64,000 nt of DNA from Platycnemis pennipes (taxonomy: Eukaryota > Arthropoda > Insecta > Odonata > Platycnemididae). The notes below the pieces were generated by a model that did not search any database, was not told the origin of the DNA, and worked only from the letters and a program-made list of their open reading frames with translations. The translations under genes and the position numbers were made by a program. Positions 28,712 to 43,369 of the stretch are shown piece by piece; the first letter of the stretch is position 1; each line of letters opens with the position of its first letter. The stretch covers positions 133,791,544 to 133,855,543 of the forward strand of contig OW121852.1 of assembly GCA_933228895.1 (NCBI GenBank), in the 5' to 3' direction.

Positions 28712-31700
28712 TAAAATTTATGAAAAACATCCTAGTAAAATAAAAAAATCCACTTCTCAGGCTTCCACTCAAACTTGGATTTTTTCATCTGAATTCATTT
28801 CTCCCGCTGTTTTTTATCTAAAATTAACAATTTCGCCCGTCTGCAGCTCTGTTCACTAAAATTTATGAGAAACATCCTAGTAAAATAAAAAAATCCACTT
28901 CTCAGGCTTCCACTCAAACTTGGATTTTTTCATCTGAATTCATTTCTCCCGCTGTTTTTTATCTAAAATTAACAATTTCGCCCGTCTGCAGCTCTGTTCA
29001 CTAAAATTTATGAAAAACATCCTATAAAAATAAAAAAATCCACTTCTCAGGCTTCCACTCAAACTTGGATTTTTTCATCTGAATTCATTTCTCCCGCTGT
29101 TTTTTATCTAAAATTAACAATTTCGCCCGTCTGCAGCTCTGTTCACTAAAATTTATGAGAAACATCCTAGTAAAATAAAAAAATCCACTTCTCAGGCTTC
29201 CACTCAAACTTGGATTTTTTCATCTGAATTCATTTCTCCCGCTGTTTTTTATCTAAAATTAACAATTTCGCCCGTCTGCAGCTCTGTTCACTAAAATTTA
29301 TGAAAAACATCCTAGTAAAATAAAAAAATCCACTTCTCAGGCTTCCACTCAAACTTGGATTTTTTCATCTGAATTCATTTCTCCCGCTGTTTTTTATCTA
29401 AAATTCACAATTTCGCCCGTCTGCAGCTCTGTTCACTAAAATTTATGAAAAACATCCTAGTAAAATAAAAAAATCCACTTCTCAGGCTTCCACTCAAACT
29501 TGGATTTTTTCATCTGAATTCATTTCTCCCGCTGTTTTTTATCTAAAATTAACAATTTCGCCCGTCTGCAGCTCTGTTCACTAAAATTTATGAGAAACAT
29601 CCTATAAAAATAAAAAAATCCACTTCTCAGGCTTCCACTCAAACTTGGATTTTTTCATCTGAATTCATTTCTCCCGCTGTTTTTTATCTAAAATTAACAA
29701 TTTCGCCCGTCTGCAGCTCTGTTCACTAAAATTTATGAGAAACATCCTAGTAAAATAAAAAAATCCACTTCTCAGGCTTCCACTCAAACTTGGATTTTTT
29801 CATCTGAATTCATTTCTCCCGCTGTTTTTTATCTAAAATTAACAATTTCGCCCGTCTGCAGCTCTGTTCACTAAAATTTATGAAAAACATCCTAGTAAAA
29901 TAAAAAAATCCACTTCTCAGGCTTCCACTCAAACTTGGATTTTTTCATCTGAATTCATTTCTCCCGCTGTTTTTTATCTAAAATTCACAATTTCGCCCGT
30001 CTGCAGCTCTGTTCACTAAAATTTATGAAAAACATCCTAGTAAAATAAAAAAATCCACTTCTCAGGCTTCCACTCAAACTTGGATTTTTTCATCTGAACT
30101 CATTTCTCCCGCTGTTTTTTATCTAAAATTAACAATTTCGCCCGTCTGCAGCTCTGTTCACTAAAATTTATGAGAAACATCCTATAAAAATAAAAAAATC
30201 CACTTCTCAGGCTTCCACTCAAACTTGGATTTTTTCATCTGAATTCATTTCTCCCGCTGTTTTTTATCTAAAATTAACAATTTCGCCCGTCTGCAGCTCT
30301 GTTCACTAAAATTTATGAAAAACATCCTAGTAAAATAAAAAAATCCACTTCTCAGGTTTCCACTCAAACTTGGATTTTTTCATCTGAATTCATTTCTCCC
30401 GCTGTTTTTTATCTAAAATTAACAATTTCGCCCGTCTGCAGCTCTGTTCACTAAAATTTATGAAAAACATCCTAGTAAAATAAAAAAATCCACTTCTCAG
30501 GCTTCCACTCAAACTTGGATTTTTTCATCTGAATTCATTTCTCCCGCTGTTTTTTATCTAAAATTAACAATTTCGCCCGTCTGCAGCTCTGTTCACTAAA
30601 ATTTATGAGAAACATCCTATAAAAATAAAAAAATCCACTTCTCAGGCTTCCACTCAAACTTGGATTTTTTCATCTGAATTCATTTCTCCCGCTGTTTTTT
30701 ATCTAAAATTAACAATTTCGCCCGTCTGCAGCTCTGTTCACTAAAATTTATGAGAAACATCCTAGTAAAATAAAAAAATCCACTTCTCAGGCTTCCACTC
30801 AAACTTGGATTTTTTCATCTGAATTCATTTCTCCCGCTGTTTTTTATCTAAAATTAACAATTTCGCCCGTCTGCAGCTCTGTTCACTAAAATTTATGAGA
30901 AACATCCTATAAAAATAAAAAAATCCACTTCTCAGGCTTCCACTCAAACTTGGATTTTTTCATCTGAATTCATTTCTCCCGCTGTTTTTTATCTAAAATT
31001 AACAATTTCGCCCGTCTGCAGCTCTGTTCACTAAAATTTATGAGAAACATCCTAGTAAAATAAAAAAATCCACTTCTCAGGCTTCCACTCAAACTTGGAT
31101 TTTTTCATCTGAATTCATTTCTCCCGCTGTTTTTTATCTAAAATTAACAATTTCGCCCGTCTGCAGCTCTGTTCACTAAAATTTATGAAAAACATCCTAG
31201 TAAAATAAAAAAATCCACTTCTCAGGCTTCCACTCAAACTTGGATTTTTTCATCTGAATTCATTTCTCCCGCTGTTTTTTATCTAAAATTAACAATTTCG
31301 CCCGTCTGCAGCTCTGTTCACTAAAATTTATGAAAAACATCCTAGTAAAATAAAAAAATCCACTTCTCAGGCTTCCACTCAAACTTGGATTTTTTCATCT
31401 GAATTCATTTCTCCCGCTGTTTTTTATCTAAAATTAACAATTTCGCCCGTCTGCAGCTCTGTTCACTAAAATTTATGAAAAACATCCTATAAAAATAAAA
31501 AAATCCACTTCTCAGGCTTCCACTCAAACTTGGATTTTTTCATCTGAATTCATTTCTCCCGCTGTTTTTTATCTAAAATTAACAATTTCGCCCGTCTGCA
31601 GCTCTGTTCACTAAAATTTATGAAAAACATCCTATAAAAATAAAAAAATCCACTTCTCAGGCTTCCACTCAAACTTGGATTTTTTCATCTGAATTCATTT

Positions 31701-34657
31701 CTCCCGCTGTTTTTTATCTAAAATTAACAATTTCGCCCGTCTGCAGCTCTGTTCACTAAAATTTATGAAAAACATCCTGGTAAAATAAAAAAATCCACTT
31801 CTCAGGCTTCCACTCAAACTTGGATTTTTTCATCTGAATTCATTTCTCCCGCTGTTTTTTATCTAAAATTAACAATTTCGCCCGTCTGCAGCTCTGTTCA
31901 CTAAAATTTATGAGAAACATCCTATAAAAATAAAAAAATCCACTTCTCAGGCTTCCACTCAAACTTGGATTTTTTCATCTGAATTCATTTCTCCCGCTGT
32001 TTTTTATCTAAAATTAACAATTTCGCCCGTCTGCAGCTCTGTTCACTAAAATTTATGAGAAACATCCTAGTAAAATAAAAAAATCCACTTCTCAGGCTTC
32101 CACTCAAACTTGGATTTTTTCATCTGAATTCATTTCTCCCGCTGTTTTTTATCTAAAATTAACAATTTCGCCCGTCTGCAGCTCAGTTCACCAAAATTTA
32201 TGCAAAACATCCTAGTGAAATAAAAAAATCCACTTCTCAGGCTTCCACTCAAACTTGGATTTTTTCATCTGAATTCATTTCTCCCGCTGTTTTTTATCTA
32301 AAATTAACAATTTCGCCCGTCTGCAGCTCTGTTCACTAAAATTTATGAAAAACATCCTATAAAAATAAAAAAATCCACTTCTCAGGCTTCCACTCAAACT
32401 TGGATTTTTTCATCTGAATTCATTTCTCCCGCTGTTTTTTATCTAAAATTAACAATTTCGCCCGTCTGCAGCTCTGTTCACTAAAATTTATGAAAAACAT
32501 CCTAGTAAAATAAAAAAATCCACTTCTCAGGCTTCCACTCAAACTTGGATTTTTTCATCTGAATTCATTTCTCCCGCTGTTTTTTATCTAAAATTAACAA
32601 TTTCGCCCGTCTGCAGCTCTGTTCACTAAAATTTATGAAAAACATCCTAGTAAAATAAAAAAATCCACTTCTCAGGCTTCCACTCAAACTTGGATTTTTT
32701 CATCTGAATTCATTTCTCCCGCTGTTTTTTATCTAAAATTAACAATTTCGCCCGTCTGCAGCTCTGTTCACTAAAATTTATGAAAAACATCCTATAAAAA
32801 TAAAAGAATCCACTTCTCAGGCTTCCACTCAAACTTGGATTTTTTTCATCTGAATTCATTTCTCCCGCTGTTTTTTATCTAAAATTAACAATTTCGCCCG
32901 TCTGCAGCTCTGTTCACTAAAATTTATGAAAAACATCCTAGTAAAATAAAAAAATCCACTTCTCAGGCTTCCACTCAAACTTGGATTTTTTCATCTGAAT
33001 TCATTTCTCCCGCTGTTTTTTATCTAAAATTAACAATTTCGCCCGTCTGCAGCTCTGTTCACTAAAATTTATGAGAAACATCCTAGTAAAATAAAAAAAT
33101 CCACTTCTCAGGCTTCCACTCAAACTTGGATTTTTTCATCTGAATTCATTTCTCCCGCTGTTTTTTATCTAAAATTAACAATTTCGCCCGTCTGCAGCTC
33201 AGTTCACCAAAATTTATGAGAAACATCCTAGTAAAATAAAAAAATCCACTTCTCAGGCTTCCACTCAAACTTGGATTTTTTCATCTGAATTCATTTCTCC
33301 CGCTGTTTTTTATCTAAAATTAACAATTTCGCCCGTCTGCAGCTCTGTTCACTAAAATTTATGAGAAACATCCTAGTAAAATAAAAAAATCCACTTCTCA
33401 GGCTTCCACTCAAACTTGGATTTTTTCATCTGAATTCATTTCTCCCGCTGTTTTTTATCTAAAATTAACAATTTCGCCCGTCTGCAGCTCTGTTCACTAA
33501 AATTTATGAGAAACATCCTAGTAAAATAAAAAAATCCACTTCTCAGGCTTCCACTCAAACTTGGATTTTTTCATCTGAATTCATTTCTCCCGCTGTTTTT
33601 TATCTAAAATTAACAATTTCGCCCGTCTGCAGCTCTGTTCACTAAAATTTATGAGAAACATCCTAGTAAAATAAAAAAATCCACTTCTCAGGCTTCCACT
33701 CAAACTTGGATTTTTTCATCTGAATTCATTTCTCCCGCTGTTTTTTATCTAAAATTAACAATTTCGCCCGTCTGCAGCTCTGTTCACTAAAATTTATGAG
33801 AAACATCCTAGTAAAATAAAAAAATCCACTTCTCAGGCTTCCACTCAAACTTGGATTTTTTCATCTGAATTCATTTCTCCCGCTGTTTTTTATCTAAAAT
33901 TAACAATTTCGCCCGTCTGCAGCTCTGTTCACTAAAATTTATGCAAAACATCCTAGTAAAATAAAAAAATCCACTTCTCAGGCTTCCACTCAAACTTGGA
34001 TTTTTTCATCTGAATTCATTTCTCCCGCTGTTTTTTATCTAAAATTAACAATTTCGCCCGTCTGCAGCTCTGTTCACTAAAATTTATGAGAAACATCCTA
34101 TAAAAATAAAAAAATCCACTTCTCAGGCTTCCACTCAAACTTGGATTTTTTCATCTGAATTCATTTCTCCCGCTGTTTTTTATCTAAAATTAACAATTTC
34201 GCCCGTCTGCAGCTCTGTTCACTAAAATTTATGCAAAACATCCTAGTAAAATAAAAAAATCCACTTCTCAGGCTTCCACTCAAACTTGGATTTTTTCATC
34301 TGAATTCATTTCTCCCGCTGTTTTTTATCTAAAATTAACAATTTCGCCCGTCTGCAGCTCTGTTCACTAAAATTTATGAGAAACATCCTAGTAAAATAAA
34401 AAAATCCACTTCTCAGGCTTCCACTCAAACTTGGATTTTTTCATCTGAATTCATTTCTCCCGCTGTTTTTTATCTAAAATTAACAATTTCGCCCGTCTGC
34501 AGCTCAGTTCACCAAAATTTATGCAAAACATCCTAGTGAAATAAAAAAATCCACTTCTCAGGCTTCCACTCAAACTTGGATTTTTTCATCTGAATTCATT
34601 TCTCCCGCTGTTTTTTATCTAAAATTAACAATTTCGCCCGTCTGCAGCTCTGTTCAA
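28712..34657. repeat. 41-monomer (5946-bp) tandem segmental duplication, copy 1
   Basis: Rare markers in this block recur 5946 bp downstream (41 x 145 + 1). These are TTCAATAAAA (28712 and 34658), CTCAGGTTTCC (30356 and 36302), the pair of TTCACAATTT monomers 580 bp apart (29402/29982 and 35348/35928), and CCTGGTAAAA (31780 and 37726). AAAAGAATCC (32801 and 38743) is offset by 4 bp less because of a deletion in copy 2. Copy 1 alone carries an extra T near 32841 and a GAACTC monomer near 30097. Confidence 0.85.
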
Positions 34658-37600
34658 TAAAATTTATGAAAAACATCCTAGTAAAATAAAAAAATCCACT
34701 TCTCAGGCTTCCACTCAAACTTGGATTTTTTCATCTGAATTCATTTCTCCCGCTGTTTTTTATCTAAAATTAACAATTTCGCCCGTCTGCAGCTCTGTTC
34801 ACTAAAATTTATGAGAAACATCCTAGTAAAATAAAAAAATCCACTTCTCAGGCTTCCACTCAAACTTGGATTTTTTCATCTGAATTCATTTCTCCCGCTG
34901 TTTTTTATCTAAAATTAACAATTTCGCCCGTCTGCAGCTCTGTTCACTAAAATTTATGAAAAACATCCTATAAAAATAAAAAAATCCACTTCTCAGGCTT
35001 CCACTCAAACTTGGATTTTTTCATCTGAATTCATTTCTCCCGCTGTTTTTTATCTAAAATTAACAATTTCGCCCGTCTGCAGCTCTGTTCACTAAAATTT
35101 ATGAGAAACATCCTAGTAAAATAAAAAAATCCACTTCTCAGGCTTCCACTCAAACTTGGATTTTTTCATCTGAATTCATTTCTCCCGCTGTTTTTTATCT
35201 AAAATTAACAATTTCGCCCGTCTGCAGCTCTGTTCACTAAAATTTATGAAAAACATCCTAGTAAAATAAAAAAATCCACTTCTCAGGCTTCCACTCAAAC
35301 TTGGATTTTTTCATCTGAATTCATTTCTCCCGCTGTTTTTTATCTAAAATTCACAATTTCGCCCGTCTGCAGCTCTGTTCACTAAAATTTATGAAAAACA
35401 TCCTAGTAAAATAAAAAAATCCACTTCTCAGGCTTCCACTCAAACTTGGATTTTTTCATCTGAATTCATTTCTCCCGCTGTTTTTTATCTAAAATTAACA
35501 ATTTCGCCCGTCTGCAGCTCTGTTCACTAAAATTTATGAGAAACATCCTATAAAAATAAAAAAATCCACTTCTCAGGCTTCCACTCAAACTTGGATTTTT
35601 TCATCTGAATTCATTTCTCCCGCTGTTTTTTATCTAAAATTAACAATTTCGCCCGTCTGCAGCTCTGTTCACTAAAATTTATGAGAAACATCCTAGTAAA
35701 ATAAAAAAATCCACTTCTCAGGCTTCCACTCAAACTTGGATTTTTTCATCTGAATTCATTTCTCCCGCTGTTTTTTATCTAAAATTAACAATTTCGCCCG
35801 TCTGCAGCTCTGTTCACTAAAATTTATGAAAAACATCCTAGTAAAATAAAAAAATCCACTTCTCAGGCTTCCACTCAAACTTGGATTTTTTCATCTGAAT
35901 TCATTTCTCCCGCTGTTTTTTATCTAAAATTCACAATTTCGCCCGTCTGCAGCTCTGTTCACTAATATTTATGAAAAACATCCTAGTAAAATAAAAAAAT
36001 CCACTTCTCAGGCTTCCACTCAAACTTGGATTTTTTCATCTGAATTCATTTCTCCCGCTGTTTTTTATCTAAAATTAACAATTTCGCCCGTCTGCAGCTC
36101 TGTTCACTAAAATTTATGAGAAACATCCTATAAAAATAAAAAAATCCACTTCTCAGGCTTCCACTCAAACTTGGATTTTTTCATCTGAATTCATTTCTCC
36201 CTCTGTTTTTTATCTAAAATTAACAATTTCGCCCGTCTGCAGCTCTGTTCACTAAAATTTATGAAAAACATCCTAGTAAAATAAAAAAATCCACTTCTCA
36301 GGTTTCCACTCAAACTTGGATTTTTTCATCTGAATTCATTTCTCCCGCTGTTTTTTATCTAAAATTAACAATTTCGCCCGTCTGCAGCTCTGTTCACTAA
36401 AATTTATGAAAAACATCCTAGTAAAATAAAAAAATCCACTTCTCAGGCTTCCACTCAAACTTGGATTTTTTCATCTGAATTCATTTCTCCCGCTGTTTTT
36501 TATCTAAAATTAACAATTTCGCCCGTCTGCAGCTCTGTTCACTAAAATTTATGAGAAACATCCTATAAAAATAAAAAAATCCACTTCTCAGGCTTCCACT
36601 CAAACTTGGATTTTTTCATCTGAATTCATTTCTCCCGCTGTTTTTTATCTAAAATTAACAATTTCGCCCGTCTGCAGCTCTGTTCACTAAAATTTATGAG
36701 AAACATCCTAGTAAAATAAAAAAATCCACTTCTCAGGCTTCCACTCAAACTTGGATTTTTTCATCTGAATTCATTTCTCCCGCTGTTTTTTATCTAAAAT
36801 TAACAATTTCGCCCGTCTGCAGCTCTGTTCACTAAAATTTATGAGAAACATCCTATAAAAATAAAAAAATCCACTTCTCAGGCTTCCACTCAAACTTGGA
36901 TTTTTTCATCTGAATTCATTTCTCCCGCTGTTTTTTATCTAAAATTAACAATTTCGCCCGTCTGCAGCTCTGTTCACTAAAATTTATGAGAAACATCCTA
37001 GTAAAAAAAAAAAATCCACTTCTCAGGCTTCCACTCAAACTTGGATTTTTTCATCTGAATTCATTTCTCCCGCTGTTTTTTATCTAAAATTAACAATTTC
37101 GCCCGTCTGCAGCTCTGTTCACTAAAATTTATGAAAAACATCCTAGTAAAATAAAAAAATCCACTTCTCAGGCTTCCACTCAAACTTGGATTTTTTCATC
37201 TGAATTCATTTCTCCCGCTGTTTTTTATCTAAAATTAACAATTTCGCCCGTCTGCAGCTCTGTTCACTAAAATTTATGAAAAACATCCTAGTAAAATAAA
37301 AAAATCCACTTCTCAGGCTTCCACTCAAACTTGGATTTTTTCATCTGAATTCATTTCTCCCGCTGTTTTTTATCTAAAATTAACAATTTCGCCCGTCTGC
37401 AGCTCTGTTCACTAAAATTTATGAAAAACATCCTATAAAAATAAAAAAATCCACTTCTCAGGCTTCCACTCAAACTTGGATTTTTTCATCTGAATTCATT
37501 TCTCCCGCTGTTTTTTATCTAAAATTAACAATTTCGCCCGTCTGCAGCTCTGTTCACTAAAATTTATGAAAAACATCCTATAAAAATAAAAAAATCCACT

Positions 37601-40453
37601 TCTCAGGCTTCCACTCAAACTTGGATTTTTTCATCTGAATTCATTTCTCCCGCTGTTTTTTATCTAAAATTAACAATTTCGCCCGTCTGCAGCTCTGTTC
37701 ACTAAAATTTATGAAAAACATCCTGGTAAAATAAAAAAATCCACTTCTCAGGCTTCCACTCAAACTTGGATTTTTTCATCTGAATTCATTTCTCCCGCTG
37801 TTTTTTATCTAAAATTAACAATTTCGCCCGTCTGCAGCTCTGTTCACTAAAATTTATGAGAAACATCCTATAAAAATAAAAAAATCCACTTCTCAGGCTT
37901 CCACTCAAACTTGGATTTTTTCATCTGAATTCATTTCTCCCGCTGTTTTTTATCTAAAATTAACAATTTCGCCCGTCTGCAGCTCTGTTCACTAAAATTT
38001 ATGAGAAACATCCTAGTAAAATAAAAAAATCCACTTCTCAGGCTTCCACTCAAACTTGGATTTTTTCATCTGAATTCATTTCTCCCGCTGTTTTTTATCT
38101 AAAATTAACAATTTCGCCCGTCTGCAGCTCAGTTCACCAAAATTTATGCAAAATTTATGAAATAAAAAAATCCACTTCTCAGGCTTCCACTCAAACTTGG
38201 ATTTTTTCATCTGAATTCATTTCTCCCGCTGTTTTTTATCTAAAATTAACAATTTCGCCCGTCTGCAGCTCTGTTCACTAAAATTTATGAAAAACATCCT
38301 ATAAAAATAAAAAAATCCACTTCTCAGGCTTCCACTCAAACTTGGATTTTTTCATCTGAATTCATTTCTCCCGCTGTTTTTTATCTAAAATTAACAATTT
38401 CGCCCGTCTGCAGCTCTGTTCACTAAAATTTATGAAAAACATCCTAGTAAAATAAAAAAATCCACTTCTCAGGCTTCCACTCAAACTTGGATTTTTTCAT
38501 CTGAATTCATTTCTCCCGCTGTTTTTTATCTAAAATTAACAATTTCGCCCGTCTGCAGCTCTGTTCACTAAAATTTATGAAAAACATCCTAGTAAAATAA
38601 AAAAATCCACTTCTCAGGCTTCCACTCAAACTTGGATTTTTTCATCTGAATTCATTTCTCCCGCTGTTTTTTATCTAAAATTAACAATTTCGCCCGTCTG
38701 CAGCTCTGTTCACTAAAATTTATGAAAAACATCCTATAAAAATAAAAGAATCCACTTCTCAGGCTTCCACTCAAACTTGGATTTTTTCATCTGAATTCAT
38801 TTCTCCCGCTGTTTTTTATCTAAAATTAACAATTTCGCCCGTCTGCAGCTCTGTTCACTAAAATTTATGAAAAACATCCTAGTAAAATAAAAAAATCCAC
38901 TTCTCAGGCTTCCACTCAAACTTGGATTTTTTCATCTGAATTCATTTCTCCCGCTGTTTTTTATCTAAAATTAACAATTTCGCCCGTCTGCAGCTCTGTT
39001 CACTAAAATTTATGAAAAACATCCTAGTAAAATAAAAAAATCCACTTCTCAGGCTTCCACTCAAACTTGGATTTTTTCATCTGAATTCATTTCTCCCGCT
39101 GTTTTTTATCTAAAATTAACAATTTCGCCCGTCTGCAGCTCAGTTCACCAAAATTTATGAGAAACATCCTAGTAAAATAAAAAAATCCACTTCTCAGGCT
39201 TCCACTCAAACTTGGATTTTTTCATCTGAATTCATTTCTCCCGCTGTTTTTTATCTAAAATTAACAATTTCGCCCGTCTGCAGCTCTGTTCACTAAAATT
39301 TATGAGAAACATCCTAGTAAAATAAAAAAATCCACTTCTCAGGCTTCCACTCAAACTTGGATTTTTTCATCTGAATTCATTTCTCCCGCTGTTTTTTATC
39401 TAAAATTAACAATTTCGCCCGTCTGCAGCTCTGTTCACTAAAATTTATGAGAAACATCCTAGTAAAATAAAAAAATCCACTTCTCAGGCTTCCACTCAAA
39501 CTTGGATTTTTTCATCTGAATTCATTTCTCCCGCTGTTTTTTATCTAAAATTAACAATTTCGCCCGTCTGCAGCTCTGTTCACTAAAATTTATGAGAAAC
39601 ATCCTAGTAAAATAAAAAAATCCACTTCTCAGGCTTCCACTCAAACTTGGATTTTTTCATCTGAATTCATTTCTCCCGCTGTTTTTTATCTAAAATTAAC
39701 AATTTCGCCCGTCTGCAGCTCTGTTCACTAAAATTTATGCAAAACATCCTAGTAAAATAAAAAAATCCACTTCTCAGGCTTCCACTCAAACTTGGATTTT
39801 TTCATCTGAATTCATTTCTCCCGCTGTTTTTTATCTAAAATTAACAATTTCGCCCGTCTGCAGCTCTGTTCACTAAAATTTATGAGAAACATCCTATAAA
39901 AATAAAAAAATCCACTTCTCAGGCTTCCACTCAAACTTGGATTTTTTCATCTGAATTCATTTCTCCCGCTGTTTTTTATCTAAAATTAACAATTTCGCCC
40001 GTCTGCAGCTCTGTTCACTAAAATTTATGCAAAACATCCTAGTAAAATAAAAAAATCCACTTCTCAGGCTTCCACTCAAACTTGGATTTTTTCATCTGAA
40101 TTCATTTCTCCCGCTGTTTTTTATCTAAAATTAACAATTTCGCCCGTCTGCAGCTCTGTTCACTAAAATTTATGAGAAACATCCTAGTAAAATAAAAAAA
40201 TCCACTTCTCAGGCTTCCACTCAAACTTGGATTTTTTCATCTGAATTCATTTCTCCCGCTGTTTTTTATCTAAAATTAACAATTTCGCCCGTCTGCAGCT
40301 CAGTTCACCAAAATTTATGCAAAACATCCTAGTGAAATAAAAAAATCCACTTCTCAGGCTTCCACTCAAACTTGGATTTTTTCATCTGAATTCATTTCTC
40401 CCGCTGTTTTTTATCTAAAATTAACAATTTCGCCCGTCTGCAGCTCTGTTCAC
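34658..40453. repeat. 41-monomer tandem segmental duplication, copy 2 (one monomer shorter)
   Basis: This copy begins where copy 1 ends. It is 40 monomers minus 4 bp: one of the consecutive ATGAGAAAC/AGTAAAAT monomers near 33.3-33.8 kb in copy 1 is missing here, and 4 bp are lost near 38150. Other marker variants keep the order of copy 1. This is the footprint expected from unequal exchange followed by local change. Confidence 0.82.
38138..38159. repeat. 11-bp slippage duplication inside one monomer
   Basis: CAAAATTTATG is present twice in direct succession (38138-38148 and 38149-38159), replacing the normal CAAAACATCCTAGTG stretch with a net loss of 4 bp. The matching monomer in the other 41-monomer copy (near 32190) is normal, so the change arose after that duplication. 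Confidence 0.85.
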
Positions 40454-40790
40454 TAAAATTTATGAAAAACATCCTAGTGAAATAAAAAAATCCACTTCTC
40501 AGGCTTCCACTCAAACTTGGATTTTTTCATCTGAATTCATTTCTCCCGCTGTTTTTTATCTAAAATTAACAATTTCGCCCGTCTGCAGCTCTGTTCACTA
40601 AAATTTATGAGAAACATCCTAGTAAAATAAAAAAATCCACTTCTCAGGCTTCCACTCAAACTTGGATTTTTTCATCTGAATTCATTTCTCCCGCTGTTTT
40701 TTATCTAAAATTAACAATTTCGCCCGTCTGCAGCTCTGTTCACTAAAATTTATGAAAAACATCCTAGTAAAATAAAAAAATCCACTTCTC

Positions 40791-42100
40791 AAGCTTCCAC
40801 TCAAACTTGGATTTTTTCATCTGAATTCATTTCTCCCGCTGTTTTTTATCTAAAATTAACAATTTCGCCCGTCTGCAGCTCTGTTCACTAAAATTTATGA
40901 AAAACATCCTAGTAAAATAAAAAAATCCACTTCTCAGGCTTCCACTCAAACTTGGATTTTTTCATCTGAATTCATTTCTCCCGCTGTTTTTTATCTAAAA
41001 TTAACAATTTCGCCCGTCTGCAGCTCTGTTCACTAAAATTTATGCAAAACATCCTAGTAAAATAAAAAAATCCACTTCTCAGGCTTCCACTCAAACTTGG
41101 ATTTTTTCATCTGAATTCATTTCTCCCGCTGTTTTTTATCTAAAATTAACAATTTCGCCCGTCTGCAGCTCTGTTCACCAAAATTTATGAGAAACATCCT
41201 ATAAAAATAAAAAAATCCACTTCTCAGGCTTCCACTCAAACTTGGATTTTTTCATCTGAATTCATTTCTCCCGCTGTTTTTTATCTAAAATTAACAATTT
41301 CGCCCGTCTGCAGCTCTGTTCACTAAAATTTATGCAAAACATCCTAGTAAAATAAAAAAATCCACTTCTCAGGCTTCCACTCAAACTTGGATTTTTTCAT
41401 CTGAATTCATTTCTCCCGCTGTTTTTTATCTAAAATTAACAATTTCGCCCGTCTGCAGCTCTGTTCACTAAAATTTATGAGAAACATCCTAGTAAAATAA
41501 AAAAATCCACTTCTCAGGCTTCCACTCAAACTTGGATTTTTTCATCTGAATTCATTTCTCCCGCTGTTTTTTATCTAAAATTAACAATTTCGCCCGTCTG
41601 CAGCTCAGTTCACCAAAATTTATGCAAAACATCCTAGTGAAATAAAAAAATCCACTTCTCAGGCTTCCACTCAAACTTGGATTTTTTCATCTGAATTCAT
41701 TTCTCCCGCTGTTTTTTATCTAAAATTAACAATTTCGCCCGTCTGCAGCTCTGTTCACTAAAATTTATGAAAAACATCCTATAAAAATAAAAAAATCCAC
41801 TTCTCAGGCTTCCACTCAAACTTGGATTTTTTCATCTGAATTCATTTCTCCCGCTGTTTTTTATCTAAAATTAACAATTTCGCCCGTCTGCAGCTCTGTT
41901 CACTAAAATTTATGAGAAACATCCTAGTAAAATAAAAAAATCCACTTCTCAGGCTTCCACTCAAACTTGGATTTTTTCATCTGAATTCATTTCTCCCGCT
42001 GTTTTTTATCTAAAATTAACAATTTCGCCCGTCTGCAGCTCTGTTCACTAAAATTTATGAAAAACATCCTAGTAAAATAAAAAAATCCACTTCTCAAGCT
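40791..42100. repeat. 9-monomer repeat marked by AAGCTT monomers
   Basis: The variant CTCAAGCTTCC, which creates an AAGCTT site, occurs at 40791, at 42096 (1305 bp, 9 monomers later) and again at 44706 (2610 bp, 18 monomers later). The exact multiples of 145 indicate copying of blocks, not independent mutation. The limits given are only those of the first marker pair. Confidence 0.6.
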
Positions 42101-43369
42101 TCCACTCAAACTTGGATTTTTTCATCTGAATTCATTTCTCCCGCTGTTTTTTATCTAAAATTAACAATTTCGCCCGTCTGCAGCTCTGTTCACTAAAATT
42201 TATGAAAAACATCCTAGTAAAATAAAAAAATCCACTTCTCAGGCTTCCACTCAAACTTGGATTTTTTCATCTGAATTCATTTCTCCCGCTGTTTTTTATC
42301 TAAAATTAACAATTTCGCCCGTCTGCAGCTCTGTTCACTAAAATTTATGAAAAACATCCTAGTAAAATAAAAAAATCCACTTCTCAGGCTTCCACTCAAA
42401 CTTGGATTTTTTCATCTGAATTCATTTCTCCCGCTGTTTTTTATCTAAAATTAACAATTTCGCCCGTCTGCAGCTCTGTTCACTAAAATTTATGAGAAAC
42501 ATCCTAGTAAAATAAAAAAATCCACTTCTCAGGCTTCCACTCAAACTTGGATTTTTTCATCTGAATTCATTTCTCCCGCTGTTTTTTATCTAAAATTAAC
42601 AATTTCGCCCGTCTGCAGCTCTGTTCACTAAAATTTATGAAAAACATCCTAGTAAAATAAAAAAATCCACTTCTCAGGCTTCCACTCAAACTTGGATTTT
42701 TTCATCTGAATTCATTTCTCCCGCTGTTTTTTATCTAAAATTAACAATTTCGCCCGTCTGCAGCTCTGTTCACTAAAATTTATGAAAAACATCCTAGTAA
42801 AATAAAAAAATCCACTTCTCAGGCTTCCACTCAAACTTGGATTTTTTCATCTGAATTCATTTCTCCCGCTGTTTTTTATCTAAAATTAACAATTTCGCCC
42901 GTCTGCAGCTCTGTTCACCAAAATTTATGCAAAACATTCTAGTGAAATAAAAAAATCCACTTCTCAGGCTTCCACTCAAACTTGGATTTTTTCATCTGAA
43001 TTCATTTCTCCCGCTGTTTTTTATCTAAAATTAACAATTTCGCCCGTCTGCAGCTCTGTTCACTAAAATTTATGAAAAACATCCTAGTAAAATAAAAAAA
43101 TCCACTTCTCAGGCTTCCACTCAAACTTGGATTTTTTCATCTGAATTCATTTCTCCCGCTGTTTTTTATCTAAAATTAACAATTTCGCCCGTCTGCAGCT
43201 CAGTTCACCAAAATTTATGCAAAACATCCTAGTGAAATAAAAAATTCCACTTCTCAGGCTTCCACTCAAACTTGGATTTTTTCATCTGAATTCATTTCTC
43301 CCGCTGTTTTTTATCTAAAATTAACAATTTCGCCCGTCTGCAGCTCTGTTCACTAAAATTTATGAAAAA

